A stretch of 63,394 bases of DNA from Rhodothermales bacterium. GTDB taxonomy: Bacteria; Bacteroidota; Rhodothermia; Rhodothermales; VXPQ01. The DNA is taken from NCBI GenBank assembly GCA_022821845.1, contig JAJECT010000020.1, positions 1-63,394 on the forward strand, read 5' to 3'. This document shows positions 42,758 to 52,361 of this stretch, piece after piece. The number at the start of each line of letters is the position of its first letter. Within the stretch, counting starts at the first letter, position 1. The position numbers and the translations under genes are program-made. A model generated the notes under the pieces. It was given only the letters and a program-made list of their open reading frames with translations, searched no databases and was not told the origin of the DNA.

Positions 42758-42780
42758 TTAAGGATACTCTTACTGATCCC
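42758..42780 (+). repeat. Short MITE-end-like motif before the second spondin gene
   Basis: TTAAGGATACTCTTACTGATC ends right at the ATG at 42781 and shares TAAGGATACTCT plus TGATC with the MITE left end, with a three-base insertion. It may be a remnant of the element or a chance match; no other end is visible. Confidence 0.3.
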
Positions 42781-45700
42781 ATGACGACCGTATCCCGACG
42801 CACTTTCTTCGCCTGGGCGCTGGCGGCGGCGCTTGCTGCGTTCGCGCCGCCAGGCCAGGCGCAGGTTACCTACGAGGTTACTTTCCAGGGCAACTGGACC
42901 AACCAAAGCGTCCCCACCGGCGTGATATCCAGCGCGCATTTCACTACCCTGGTGGGCGCCGTGCACAACGACAATGTGACCTTCTGGGAATCCGGCGGCA
43001 CGGCCACGAGCGGGGTCGAAGGGGTCGCCGAACTGGGCGCTACGGGGACGTTCGTAATCGAAGTAAACGCTGCCGGTTCGAATGCGTCGCTTGTAAGGAA
43101 AACCATCGGAGGAAGCCCGACCGTAACCAGTACCTTCGACGTGAATTTCACGGCGGCGCGTCCGCTCTTCACCCTTTTGTCCATGATTGGCCCCAGCCCG
43201 GACTGGTTCGTCGGCGTTTCCGGTTTGTCTCTGCTCGACGATCAGGACCAATGGCTCTCGTCGCTTTCGGTTGATTTGTTCGCCTACGACGCCGGTACGG
43301 AGGACGGAACCGAATTTACATTGAGTAATTCCGCCACGGTGCCTCAGGGAACGATCACGAGCCTCAAGGGGATGGGCAAATTTTCCGACGAGCATCCTAT
43401 GGCGCGGCTCTCCTTCGCGCGCAAGATCGCGAACGCCCCGCCTGCGTTCGGCGGCTCGACGAGTTTTTCCGTGCAGGAAAATGGCCTGGCGGTGGGCACA
43501 GTGCAGGCGACGGACAGCGACGCTGAGGACAGCGTGACGGGGTATGCGATCGCGTCCGGCTCGGACGGCGCGCTTTTTTCGATTACGGCGGGGGGCGCGC
43601 TCTCTTTCCGGGTTGCGCCGAATTACGAAGACCCGCAGGATGCGAACGCAGACAATGCGCATGAGGTCGTCGTGCGCGCGACGAGCGGCGCGGGGGACCG
43701 GGCGCTGTCTGCGACCGCCACGATTTCGGTGACCGTGACGGACGAGGACGGGGAAGCGCCGTCTGCTCCGGCGGCGCCGACCGTCACGGCGCTTTCGACG
43801 TCTACGATACAGGCGGCCTGGACGGCTCCGTCTAATGCGGGCCCGGACATAAACGACTACGACTACCGGTACCGGGAGCAGAATGGTTCGACCTGGACCG
43901 AAGTAACGAACACGACGATTTCCGGGCTGTCCGCCACGATTTCCGGGCTTTCCAACAATACGGCCTACGAGGTTCAGGTACGCGCGCGCAATGCCGAGGG
44001 CGCCAGCGCCTGGTCGGCTTCGGGGACGGGCTCCACCGGGGCCCTGACGCTTGGGCAGGTTACCGGCGTGTCCGTTACGGCGCAAGTCCTGCAGCTTGCC
44101 GTGTCGTGGAATGCCTTGGCGGACGCGACGGGCTACAAGGTGCAATGGAAATCGGGCGCACAGGAGTACGACGAGAACCTCAGGCAAGGCGTGGTTGGCG
44201 CCGCGACCGCGCATACGATAGCCAGCCTCGCGGCGGGCGTCGAGTATACGGTGCGCGTCACAGGGACCCGGGAGAATACGCCGGACGGTCCGCCCTCGGC
44301 AGAAGCGACGGGCATCCCGCTGGCGTTGCCCGAAGTGTCTTTTGCGGCGTCTTCGCAGCGCGCAGGCGAGGCGGCGGGCATGCGCAACGTCATGGTGAAC
44401 ATCAATCCTGCTCCTTCCGAAGACCTTACGATTCGCTACGCGCTCTCGGGCGCGGCGACCCTGGGCGCGGACTACGCCATTCGCGGCGCGACGGGCGCCT
44501 CCGGGACGCTGGACGTATCCTCCGGGGCCTCCCGGGCGATGATTGCGGTGGCCATTACGGAAGACAATGTGACGGAGGCGGACGAAGCGGTGGTGCTGAC
44601 CCTGTCGAGCGGCGCGGGATACAGGACGGGCAGCCCGGATGCGCACGCCCTTACGATTACGGACAACGACCCGCCGGGCCTTGTCGTCAGTACGATGGCG
44701 CTTACCGTGAACGAGGGCGGCGCCGCAGCAATGTATACGATTGCGCTCGCGACGAATCCGGGGGGCGCGGTTATGGTTACGCCGTCTTCGAGCGATGCGG
44801 GCGCGGCGACGGTCTCGGATGCGCTCGCCTTCGACCCTGCGAACTGGCAGACGCCGCAAACAGTCGAGATTACTCCGCAGGATGATATCGACGCGGAGGA
44901 CGAGACGGTGGTTATTTCCCATGCGGTGACGGGCTATGGCGCGCTAACCATGGGGCCTGAAGTCATGGTGGCGGTGGACGACGACGAGGTCCCGACGACG
45001 GCGGGCGTAGACGCAAGCGCCCTGACGCTGTCGCTTGTGGAAGGCGGCGCGGACGGAACGTACACGGTTGCGCTCCGCACGAATCCGGGGGCGACGGTTA
45101 CGGTTACGCCTTCTTCGAGCGACGCAGGCGCGGCAAGCGTTTCCGGGGCGCTCCGTTTCGACGCCGCAAACTGGGGAACGCCGCAAACCATTACGGTTAC
45201 GCCCGAGCGCGATGCGGATACGGACAACGAGACGGTAACGATTTCCCATTCCGTAACCGGGTACGCAGGCGTGTCGAGCGGCCCGGTCGTGATGGTTACC
45301 GTAACGGACAACGACGAACCGACGGCGGCGACGTCTTTTGCGTCTGCTTCGTCCAGCGCGGGCGAAGCGGCGGGCGTCGTCCAGGCGATGATCAATCTTG
45401 GCCCGGCGCCTCGTTCGGACCTTACGATCCGCTATGCGCTTTCCGGTACGGCCACGCTCGGCGAGGACTATACGCTTGCCGGCGCGACGGGTGCTTCGGG
45501 GACGCTGGCGGTTGCGTCCGGCTCCAGTTCGGCCATGATTTCGATTATGATCGCGGACGACGCGGCGGACGAAGAAGACGAGACGGTCATATTGACCATT
45601 CAAAGCGGAACGGGGTATACGGTGGGCGGGACCAGCGTCCACACTCTTACGATTACGGATGACGACGATTCGGTGACCGCCATCGAATCCGCGGACGGGG

Positions 45701-45972
45701 AACGCCCTGCGGCCTTCGCGCTCGAACAGAATTACCCGAACCCCTTCAACCCCGAAACGACGATCCGATACGCATTGCCCCGGGCAGAGGCCGTGCGCCT
45801 TGCGGTATACGATGTGGCGGGCCAGGAAGTCGCCGTGCTGGTCGATCAGGCGCAGCCCGCGGGCCGGCACGAAGTCCGCTTTGAGGCGAGCCACTTGCCA
45901 AGCGGCCTGTACCTGTACCGTTTGCAAGCGGGCAGCGAGACGCGGACGCGCGCGATGTTGCTTGTGAAGTGA
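42781..45972 (+). CDS. Large multidomain spondin/cadherin/FN3/Calx-beta surface protein with T9SS tail
   Basis: A 1,063-residue exported protein. It has a signal peptide (ends about 28), then a Spond_N domain (about 30-220) closely similar to the gene before. A cadherin-like repeat follows (about 222-325: PPAFGGSTSFSVQENG...DSDAEDSVTGYAI...). Next are two fibronectin type III domains (about 325-515; PSAPAAPTVTALSTSTIQAAWTAPSN). A Calx-beta-like domain (about 518-630) and two related extracellular repeats (about 635-860) come next, then a second Calx-beta-like domain (about 862-970). The end is a T9SS type A domain (YPNPFNPETTIRYAL...MLLVK). These modules bind sugars, calcium or proteins. The layout suits an adhesin or matrix protein carried to the surface by T9SS; the target is unknown. 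Confidence 0.88.
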   Translation: MTTVSRRTFFAWALAAALAAFAPPGQAQVTYEVTFQGNWTNQSVPTGVISSAHFTTLVGAVHNDNVTFWESGGTATSGVEGVAELGATGTFVIEVNAAGSNASLVRKTIGGSPTVTSTFDVNFTAARPLFTLLSMIGPSPDWFVGVSGLSLLDDQDQWLSSLSVDLFAYDAGTEDGTEFTLSNSATVPQGTITSLKGMGKFSDEHPMARLSFARKIANAPPAFGGSTSFSVQENGLAVGTVQATDSDAEDSVTGYAIASGSDGALFSITAGGALSFRVAPNYEDPQDANADNAHEVVVRATSGAGDRALSATATISVTVTDEDGEAPSAPAAPTVTALSTSTIQAAWTAPSNAGPDINDYDYRYREQNGSTWTEVTNTTISGLSATISGLSNNTAYEVQVRARNAEGASAWSASGTGSTGALTLGQVTGVSVTAQVLQLAVSWNALADATGYKVQWKSGAQEYDENLRQGVVGAATAHTIASLAAGVEYTVRVTGTRENTPDGPPSAEATGIPLALPEVSFAASSQRAGEAAGMRNVMVNINPAPSEDLTIRYALSGAATLGADYAIRGATGASGTLDVSSGASRAMIAVAITEDNVTEADEAVVLTLSSGAGYRTGSPDAHALTITDNDPPGLVVSTMALTVNEGGAAAMYTIALATNPGGAVMVTPSSSDAGAATVSDALAFDPANWQTPQTVEITPQDDIDAEDETVVISHAVTGYGALTMGPEVMVAVDDDEVPTTAGVDASALTLSLVEGGADGTYTVALRTNPGATVTVTPSSSDAGAASVSGALRFDAANWGTPQTITVTPERDADTDNETVTISHSVTGYAGVSSGPVVMVTVTDNDEPTAATSFASASSSAGEAAGVVQAMINLGPAPRSDLTIRYALSGTATLGEDYTLAGATGASGTLAVASGSSSAMISIMIADDAADEEDETVILTIQSGTGYTVGGTSVHTLTITDDDDSVTAIESADGERPAAFALEQNYPNPFNPETTIRYALPRAEAVRLAVYDVAGQEVAVLVDQAQPAGRHEVRFEASHLPSGLYLYRLQAGSETRTRAMLLVK

Positions 45973-46050
45973 TCCGGCGGCTTTCCGAACATCGGACGGG
46001 GGGCGTCGTACTGTAGCCCGTTCGTTCATCCTGTTCCGCATGCGTTTTCC

Positions 46051-47802
46051 ATGTCTGCGCGCGATTTCGACCGTATTCTTGTTACGTCTGCGCTTCCGTA
46101 CGCCAACGGCCCGCTGCACCTCGGGCATCTCGCGGGGGCCTATCTGCCCGCCGATCTCTATGTGCGCTACCAGCGCATGAAGGGGCGGGACGTGCTGTAC
46201 GTATGCGGGTCCGACGAATTCGGGGTGGCCATCATGATGCGGGCGCACCGGGAAGGCATTGCTCCGCAGGAGATCGTGGACGAGTATCACCCGATGATTC
46301 GCGACAGTTTCGAGCGTTTCGGGATGAGTTTCGATTACTACGGGCGCACCTCCTCCGAAACGCACCGGAAAACCAGTCAGGATTTTTTTCGCCGCCTGGC
46401 GGAAAAAGGGCTTTTCCGCCTGAAAACCGAAAAGCAACTCTACGACCCCGAAGCAAAGATTTTCCTGGCCGACCGTTTTGTTACGGGGACCTGTCCGGCG
46501 TGCGGATACGAAAGGGCGTACGGCGACCAGTGCGAGCGATGCGGAATTTCCCTTAGCCCGACGGAACTTGGGAATCCCCGGAGCACATTGACCGACGCCA
46601 CGCCGGAGCTCCGCGAAACCACCCATTGGCACCTGCCTCTCGGCGATTTGCAGCCGAAACTGGAAGCATGGATCGCCACGCACCCGGAATGGAAACCCAA
46701 CGTGCTGGGGCAGATTCGGAGCTGGTTCCAGGATGGCTTGCGGGACCGGGCCATTACCCGCGACGTGCCCTGGGGCGTACCGGTCCCGGAGGACGTGGCG
46801 GAAGCCGCAGGCGTGGACGCGCGCGGCAAGGTCATTTACGTATGGTTCGACGCGCCTATCGGGTATATTTCGGCCACCCGGGAGTGGGCGGCGACGACCG
46901 GGAATCCCGACGCCTGGAAGACATACTGGCAGGACGAGGGGACCAAACTGGTGCACTTCATAGGCAAGGATAACATCGTGTTCCATTGCCTCATGTTTCC
47001 GGCCATGCTTATGGAGCATGGGGAATTCGTGCTCGAGGACAATGTCCCGGCCAATGAATTTCTGAACCTCGAAGGGGAAAAATTATCCACCAGCCGGGGC
47101 TGGGCCGTGTGGCTGCACGAATACCTGGAGGAATTTCCAGCGGATACGCTTCGCTACGCCATGGCCTCGACGCTGCCGGAAACGAAAGACGCCGATTTCA
47201 GCTGGAGCGATTTTCAGGCGCGCGCCAACGGGGAACTGGCCGACGTGCTGGGCAATTTTTTCCATCGGGCGCTGACCTTCGCTGCAAGGCATACGGACGG
47301 GAAAGTACCGCCCCTGGAGGAAGCCGCGCCGGAAGATCGGCGAACGCTGGACGCCCTGGCCGAATTTCCGGCCCGGATAGGCCAATGCTACGAGACGTTT
47401 CGCAACCGGGAGGCCGTGTTCGAAACGATGCAGCTGGCCCGCCTCGGAAACAAGTATTTCAACGACAAGGAACCCTGGCGCGCCGCCAAAACCGATTTTC
47501 GCGCTTGCGCCAACACGGTGCACGTATCGTTGCAGTTGTGCGCCGCGCTGGCGGTGTTGCTGGAGCCTGCGCTTCCGCACAGCGCCGCACGGCTGCGGTC
47601 CATGCTGCGGCTGGAGGGGGTGCGTTCGAGCGAGGCGGGCGGCGGCGCGGGTTCGATCGGGTGGGACGAGGCGGGCGCGCCCTTGCTGGAGGCCGGGCAC
47701 GAACTGGGGACCTCCGAAATTCTTTTTCGGAAGATAGAGGACGCGCAGATTGCTGCGCAGCTGGAGAAACTGCGCCAGCGGGCGGCCCAGGCGCAGGGGT
47801 AA
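46051..47802 (+). CDS. metG: Methionyl-tRNA synthetase, without C-terminal tRNA-binding domain
   Basis: A 583-residue class I synthetase that charges tRNA-Met, including the initiator. It has PYANGPLHLGHLAGAYLPADLYVR, a zinc knuckle with C148-P-A-C151 and C161-E-R-C164, VWFDAPIGYISATREW, HFIGKDNIVFHCLMFPAML, and the KMSKS loop KLSTS at 334-338. The helical anticodon domain follows. The EMAP/Trbp111-like tRNA-binding domain that many MetG proteins carry is missing: the chain ends after a short Gln/Ala-rich helix. It is transcribed after the spondin pair and converges with lpdA. Confidence 0.95.
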   Translation: MSARDFDRILVTSALPYANGPLHLGHLAGAYLPADLYVRYQRMKGRDVLYVCGSDEFGVAIMMRAHREGIAPQEIVDEYHPMIRDSFERFGMSFDYYGRTSSETHRKTSQDFFRRLAEKGLFRLKTEKQLYDPEAKIFLADRFVTGTCPACGYERAYGDQCERCGISLSPTELGNPRSTLTDATPELRETTHWHLPLGDLQPKLEAWIATHPEWKPNVLGQIRSWFQDGLRDRAITRDVPWGVPVPEDVAEAAGVDARGKVIYVWFDAPIGYISATREWAATTGNPDAWKTYWQDEGTKLVHFIGKDNIVFHCLMFPAMLMEHGEFVLEDNVPANEFLNLEGEKLSTSRGWAVWLHEYLEEFPADTLRYAMASTLPETKDADFSWSDFQARANGELADVLGNFFHRALTFAARHTDGKVPPLEEAAPEDRRTLDALAEFPARIGQCYETFRNREAVFETMQLARLGNKYFNDKEPWRAAKTDFRACANTVHVSLQLCAALAVLLEPALPHSAARLRSMLRLEGVRSSEAGGGAGSIGWDEAGAPLLEAGHELGTSEILFRKIEDAQIAAQLEKLRQRAAQAQG

Positions 47803-47879
47803 AGGGGGGACGGCGGTTCGGGTTGGCCGGGCGGTTTTTTGGGTTTTATGGGGTTGGGTTTTGGCCTTGTTTTGATCCG

Positions 47880-47928
47880 AACCTTAAAAACTTAGGCGCG
47901 GAAATTTGGGGGTTAAATAATTAAGGTT
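47880..47928. repeat. Short palindromic repeat between convergent metG and lpdA, copy 1
   Basis: AACCTTAA (47880-47887) and TTAAGGTT (47921-47928) face each other around the stretch AAACTTAGGCGCGGAAATTT and GGTTAA. The inner 43 bases match about 80% by eye with 55440-55484. It sits between converging genes, so a role as a two-way transcription end is possible. The preceding 47834-47875 is T- and G-rich with no gene. Confidence 0.5.
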
Positions 47929-47996
47929 GGGGTTCGCGAGGCGGGCGTACGCTCCGCCCGAATCCGCTGCTTCAACGCGGAACCCGCCTACCCGTT

Positions 47997-49409
47997 TTAT
48001 ATATTGATCGCCCTGCCCAGGGCGTCGCGGGTGGCTTCCATGATCGCTTCGGAAAGCGTGGGGTGCGGGTGCATGGCCTCGGCGACTTCGTGCGCCGTCG
48101 TTTCGAGGGCCCGCGCCGTAACGGCTTCCGCAATCAATTCGGTGGCCTCGCGTCCTATGATATGGCATCCCAGCCATTCTCCGTATTTGGCGTCGTAGAC
48201 GACTTTTACGAAGCCTTCCGTATCCCCCAGCGCGGCGGCCTTGCCCGACGCCGCGAAGGGAAACTTGCCCACCAGCGTCTCGTAGCCCGCCTCCTTCGCT
48301 TTTTCCTCGGTGTAGCCTACCGAAGCGACTTGCGGCTGACAGTAGGTGCATCCCGGAACGTTGCTGTAATCGAGCGGATGGACGGCCTCTCCTGCAATCC
48401 GCTCTACGCACAGGACGCCTTCGTGGCTGGCCTTGTGCGCCAGCCAGGGCGGCCCGGCCACGTCGCCGATCGCATAGATGCCCGGCACATTGGTCCGGTA
48501 GTACTCGTCCGCGACAATGCGTCCCGGTTCGGTCTTTACGCCCAGCGCCTCCAGCCCCAGGTCCTCTATGTTGCCCCGCACCCCTACGGCGGAAAGCACC
48601 TGGTCGCATGCGATCGTTTCGGTTCCCTTGCCGGTTTTGACCGCGACGGAGACCGAGGAGCCGCTCGCGTCCACGCCCTGCACTTCCGTGGAGACCAGGC
48701 ATCGGATGCCCTGTTTGCCAAAGGCCCGCTGGAGCGCTTTGGAAATTTCGACGTCTTCCACGGGCACGAGGCGGTCCAGCAGTTCGACGATGGTCACCTC
48801 CGTCCCCATCTGATTGTAAAAATAGGCGAATTCCACGCCAATAGCTCCCGCGCCGCAGACCACCAGCCGTTTCGGGGGCGTCTTTTGCAGCATGGCCTCC
48901 CGGTACGTAACGACTTTTTCGCCATCGACGGGAAGCGGGGGGATTTCTCGCGCCCGCGCGCCCGTAGCGATAATGATATGGTCCGCCTCGACGGTTCCTT
49001 CCTGCCCGACGCGCTCCCCGTCCATGTTGACGGAAGGCTCGATGGACAGTTTGCCGCGTCCGGCGAGCCGAGCCCGTCCGTAGAGCACGTCGATCTTGTT
49101 CTTTTTCATCAGAAAGCCGACGCCCTTGTTCATCTTGCCCGCCACGCCCCGGCTTCGCGCCACGATTTTGGCGAAATCCGGCGTAATTTCGCCGTCCAGG
49201 CGCAGTCCGTACCGGGACAGATGGCGCGCCTCCTCCATGATTTCCGCGCTTTTGAGCAGGGCTTTCGTGGGAATGCAGCCTACGTTCAGGCACACGCCGC
49301 CCAGTTTGTCTTTTTCGACGATGGCTACCTTGAGCCCGAGTTGGGATCCGCGGATGGCGGTTTCATAGCCGCCCGGTCCCGATCCGATGATTACGACATC
49401 GTATTTCAC
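47997..49409 (-). CDS. lpdA: Dihydrolipoyl dehydrogenase
   Basis: A 470-residue flavoenzyme (E3) that re-oxidises lipoamide with NAD+ in pyruvate and 2-oxoglutarate dehydrogenase complexes. It has FAD-binding VVIIGSGPGGYETAIR, the redox disulfide in GGVCLNVGCIPTKALL, NAD-binding VVCGAGAIGVEFAYFY, the FAD-binding YAIGDVAGPPWLAHKASHEG, and the C-terminal dimer motif with HPHPTLSEA. The start is GTG 49409. No E1 or E2 gene is near it. It converges with metG. Confidence 0.95.
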   Translation of the reverse strand: MKYDVVIIGSGPGGYETAIRGSQLGLKVAIVEKDKLGGVCLNVGCIPTKALLKSAEIMEEARHLSRYGLRLDGEITPDFAKIVARSRGVAGKMNKGVGFLMKKNKIDVLYGRARLAGRGKLSIEPSVNMDGERVGQEGTVEADHIIIATGARAREIPPLPVDGEKVVTYREAMLQKTPPKRLVVCGAGAIGVEFAYFYNQMGTEVTIVELLDRLVPVEDVEISKALQRAFGKQGIRCLVSTEVQGVDASGSSVSVAVKTGKGTETIACDQVLSAVGVRGNIEDLGLEALGVKTEPGRIVADEYYRTNVPGIYAIGDVAGPPWLAHKASHEGVLCVERIAGEAVHPLDYSNVPGCTYCQPQVASVGYTEEKAKEAGYETLVGKFPFAASGKAAALGDTEGFVKVVYDAKYGEWLGCHIIGREATELIAEAVTARALETTAHEVAEAMHPHPTLSEAIMEATRDALGRAINI

Positions 49410-49546
49410 GGCAGATACAGGGTATTCGGTTGAAAGAAAAAAGGGGCAGTATAAATGAATATCGAGGCGAAAAGGTTCGCCGTTTGCGCGCTATTCGCAT
49501 GGCGCCCGCCGCCCGGCTTCCGTTTCGCCCGTCGCCCCGCCCTGCC

Positions 49547-50794
49547 TCAGCGCGCGGCGAGCCAGGGCGCGGGATCGATCGGAACGCCTTCCCGGAAGAG
49601 CGCGAAAAAGAGCGCCGTGCCCTTGGGTTCGTCCGGCGTACCGGCCCGCCCGATGATTTGCCCGGTTTCCACGGGGTCGCCCTCCGCGATGAAGGTGTTC
49701 GAAAAATTGGAATACACGCTCTTGTACGCGCCATGCTCGATCACGACATAGCGCCCGTATTCCGGGAGCACCGAAATATCTATAATGCGCCCGTCGAAGA
49801 TGGCCCGTACGTCCGCGGCGGACGGCGTTTCGATAATAATGCCCGGATTGCGCGTCGTCGTTCCGTAGACGGGGTTTACGTTGTCTCCGAAGGGTTCGCG
49901 CAGTACGCCTTGCGCCGGCCAGGGCAGTTGCCCCTCGTTTTCAAGGAAGGAGCCGGATAGCGACGCGTATTCTTCGGCTGTAACCCGGTCCGCCTCGGCG
50001 CGCAGGCGATTGCGGTCCGCGGCGGCGATGAGTTCCCGGATATGTTCTTCCAGTTCTTTTGCCGCCGCTTGTTTTTGCTCCAGCGCTTGCGCAATGGTCG
50101 AGCGCTCGGATTGCAGTTCGGCGATGACCCGCCGCCGGTTTGCGCGCAGCCGTTCCAGATTTTGCTGTTCGCTTTGTTCTTCGCTCAGCAGCCGCTTGTT
50201 TTCGGCCTGGGTTTGCCTTAGTTGTTCGTTGCGCTCTTCCGCTTCTTGTTGCTTGTCGCCGATTTGTTCGAGCCGTTCGCGCCGTTGCTGCGTAAACCGG
50301 TGCAGGTAGCGCGCCCGCACCAGCATTTGATTGATGGATTTGGAAGAGGCGAGGAGGGCCAGGTCGTGCATGCGTCCATGTTTGTAGGCGTGCACGGCCC
50401 GGCGTCGGTATTGGTTTTTCAGTAGTTCCTGTTCGTGGGACAGATGCACGATGGTGGTTTCCTCGGCGGCGATCTCGCTGGTAATCTGGCCTATGCGCCG
50501 TCCGTAGTTCCGCACGAGTTCCTGGTGCAGGGCGATCTGCCGGTCCAGTTGCTCCAGCGTTTCGAGGGTTGCCTGCTCTTCTTCGGTCGTTTCGGACAGG
50601 CGTTGCTTGTCTTCGGCGATCTGCGCTTTCAGTTCGGCGAGGCGCTGCCGGGTGGCTTGCCGCTCGCGGTCCGCCGCGCCCTCCTCCGGTTTGGAGGCAA
50701 TCAGGATGTCCCGGGAACCCGTTTGCTGCGCCGACGCGGGCAGCGCGGCGCAGGCGGCAGCGGCGACAAGGAGAAGGAAAACAAGGCGGCGCAT
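49547..50794 (-). CDS. EnvC-like murein hydrolase activator (degenerate M23)
   Basis: A 415-residue periplasmic protein with a signal peptide (ends about ASAQQ, residue 24), a long coiled coil (about 40-265, rich in E, Q, R), and a LytM/M23 domain at the C-terminus (about 290-412). The zinc ligands of active M23 peptidases are replaced: the usual H-x-G-I-D is NPGIIIE, and the late HxH is lost, as in EnvC. This fits an activator of amidases that splits daughter cells rather than a cutting enzyme. It follows the TPR gene by 12 bases on the minus strand. Confidence 0.85.
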   Translation of the reverse strand: MRRLVFLLLVAAAACAALPASAQQTGSRDILIASKPEEGAADRERQATRQRLAELKAQIAEDKQRLSETTEEEQATLETLEQLDRQIALHQELVRNYGRRIGQITSEIAAEETTIVHLSHEQELLKNQYRRRAVHAYKHGRMHDLALLASSKSINQMLVRARYLHRFTQQRRERLEQIGDKQQEAEERNEQLRQTQAENKRLLSEEQSEQQNLERLRANRRRVIAELQSERSTIAQALEQKQAAAKELEEHIRELIAAADRNRLRAEADRVTAEEYASLSGSFLENEGQLPWPAQGVLREPFGDNVNPVYGTTTRNPGIIIETPSAADVRAIFDGRIIDISVLPEYGRYVVIEHGAYKSVYSNFSNTFIAEGDPVETGQIIGRAGTPDEPKGTALFFALFREGVPIDPAPWLAAR

Positions 50795-50806
50795 GGCGGG
50801 CAGGGA

Positions 50807-52084
50807 TTATTTCCGGTCCAGTTTTTTACGCGCTTCCGGGCGGTTCGGATCGATTTCCAGCGCCCGTCGCCATGCTTCGGCGGCCGCTTCGCTACGTCCC
50901 AGCGCTTCGTACGCGTCGCCAAGGCGTTCGAGCGTCTCCGCAGACGCATTCGGCTGTTTCGCCGCCTCGCGCAGGTGCCGTAGCGCGGCTTCGTATGCCT
51001 GCCGGGCGGCCTGCTCGTTGCCCATGCGCGCATGCAGGGCGCCAAGCGTCAAACGAAGGGATCCGCGTTCCGCCTCGTTTTCGTAGGCGTCCTCCGCAGC
51101 GATTCGCGCGGCCTCTTCAAAGTGCCGAACGGCTTCGGCGTTGCGGGCGCCCGCCATCGCGGCGTCTCCAGCGATCTTGCGAAGCGCCAGCGCGTTCGGG
51201 AACGCGGCAAGCCCTTTTTCCGCCACCCTCCCCGCCGCCGCCAGGCCGCCGCCGTCTCGCAACGTCCGGGCCGCGTAAATCCACCATTGCGCGTCTTGCG
51301 TATTTTGCTCCAGAATGCCGAGGAATTCGTCCGCGGCTTCGTCGTAGCGCCCCTGTTTCAGGCGAATTTCGGCCATCGTACGGCGCAGGTCGGGGTTTTG
51401 CGGCTCGTCTTTCAGCATGTCCGCAAGGATGCGTTCCGCGCCCGGCCAGTCGCCCAGTCGTTCGTAGAGGTTCAGGAGCTGCCGCCGCGCGGCCCGGTCC
51501 CCGGCGTTTTCCTGCAGGATGCGTTCGTACGCGGCGGCGGCTTTCGCCGTCTCGCCCTCCATGGCGTACAGGCGGGCCAGATCGTAGCGCGCGTCAAGGC
51601 GCTCCGGCGCCTTTTCCAGTATGGCGGCGTACAACGAAGCGGCCTCGGCCCGTTCGCCCAGTTCCGCGTGGACGCCGGCCAGTTGCAGGGCGTAATAGAT
51701 ATTCTCCGGGGCAAGGTCATGCGCCCTCGTCAGGTGGTAGCGGGCCGCCTGGTAGTCTCCGCTTGCCTCGTAGCGTTCGGCCAGGGCAGCCAGAATGGCG
51801 GGCGTATCCGGGGCCAGCCGAAGGGCCTGGGCGTACAGGTCGAGCGCGGCGCCCTCGTCGCCCGTTTGCGCCTGCGTCATGCCGCGCACGAAAAGTTGTT
51901 GCGCCCGCAGGGATCGCATTTCTTCCTCCATGGCGTCCGGCGCGAAGGACACGGCGTCGGGGGCGATTTCTTCCATTGCGAGGGGCGCCGCCGCCGGGGC
52001 GCATCCGCTTGCGGCCATGCCCATCGGGATCGCCGCGAGCGCGACGGTCAGCAAGGAAGCAACGAGAGCCCGGACGCGGCGCAT
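50807..52084 (-). CDS. TPR-repeat lipoprotein
   Basis: A 425-residue protein. ATG 52084 starts a lipoprotein signal ending at GMAASG-C (cysteine about 28); the upstream part of the open frame is ignored. The rest is a solenoid of about ten tetratricopeptide repeats (AALDLYAQALRLAPDTPAILAALAERYEASGDYQAARYHLTRAHDLAPEN and similar), ending with a repeat at GRSEAAAEAWRRALEIDPNRPEARKKL. TPR lipoproteins commonly act as envelope scaffolds. It is coupled with the EnvC-like gene, so it may take part in cell-wall work. Exact function unknown. Confidence 0.8.
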   Translation of the reverse strand: MRRVRALVASLLTVALAAIPMGMAASGCAPAAAPLAMEEIAPDAVSFAPDAMEEEMRSLRAQQLFVRGMTQAQTGDEGAALDLYAQALRLAPDTPAILAALAERYEASGDYQAARYHLTRAHDLAPENIYYALQLAGVHAELGERAEAASLYAAILEKAPERLDARYDLARLYAMEGETAKAAAAYERILQENAGDRAARRQLLNLYERLGDWPGAERILADMLKDEPQNPDLRRTMAEIRLKQGRYDEAADEFLGILEQNTQDAQWWIYAARTLRDGGGLAAAGRVAEKGLAAFPNALALRKIAGDAAMAGARNAEAVRHFEEAARIAAEDAYENEAERGSLRLTLGALHARMGNEQAARQAYEAALRHLREAAKQPNASAETLERLGDAYEALGRSEAAAEAWRRALEIDPNRPEARKKLDRK

Positions 52085-52361
52085 CGAGCAGTACGGGGGA
52101 AAGGAATGGTTTGGCGAAGGACGGTGAAAAAACGGAAATATCGGCCGCATGTTTCTGGATGCCCGCGACCTGCGCGCCGCGCGCGCCGCTTCCCGCGAAA
52201 TCCGCCCGCATTTCCGGCGAACCGCGGCAAGAAACCATATGTACCTGAACGAATTTCATCGTAATCTGCGTTTTCGAGGCGCTTACGCCGCGACCAGGCT
52301 GCGCAAAGCCTTCGCCGCGCGGCGCGCTCGGTCGTGTTTCGAAGCCAACCCCCGCTTTTCG

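Noticed and set aside
42730-47019. Long minus-strand frames opposite the spondin gene and metG
   Set aside because: Arg-rich shadow frames with no recognisable domain; the plus-strand genes explain the region.
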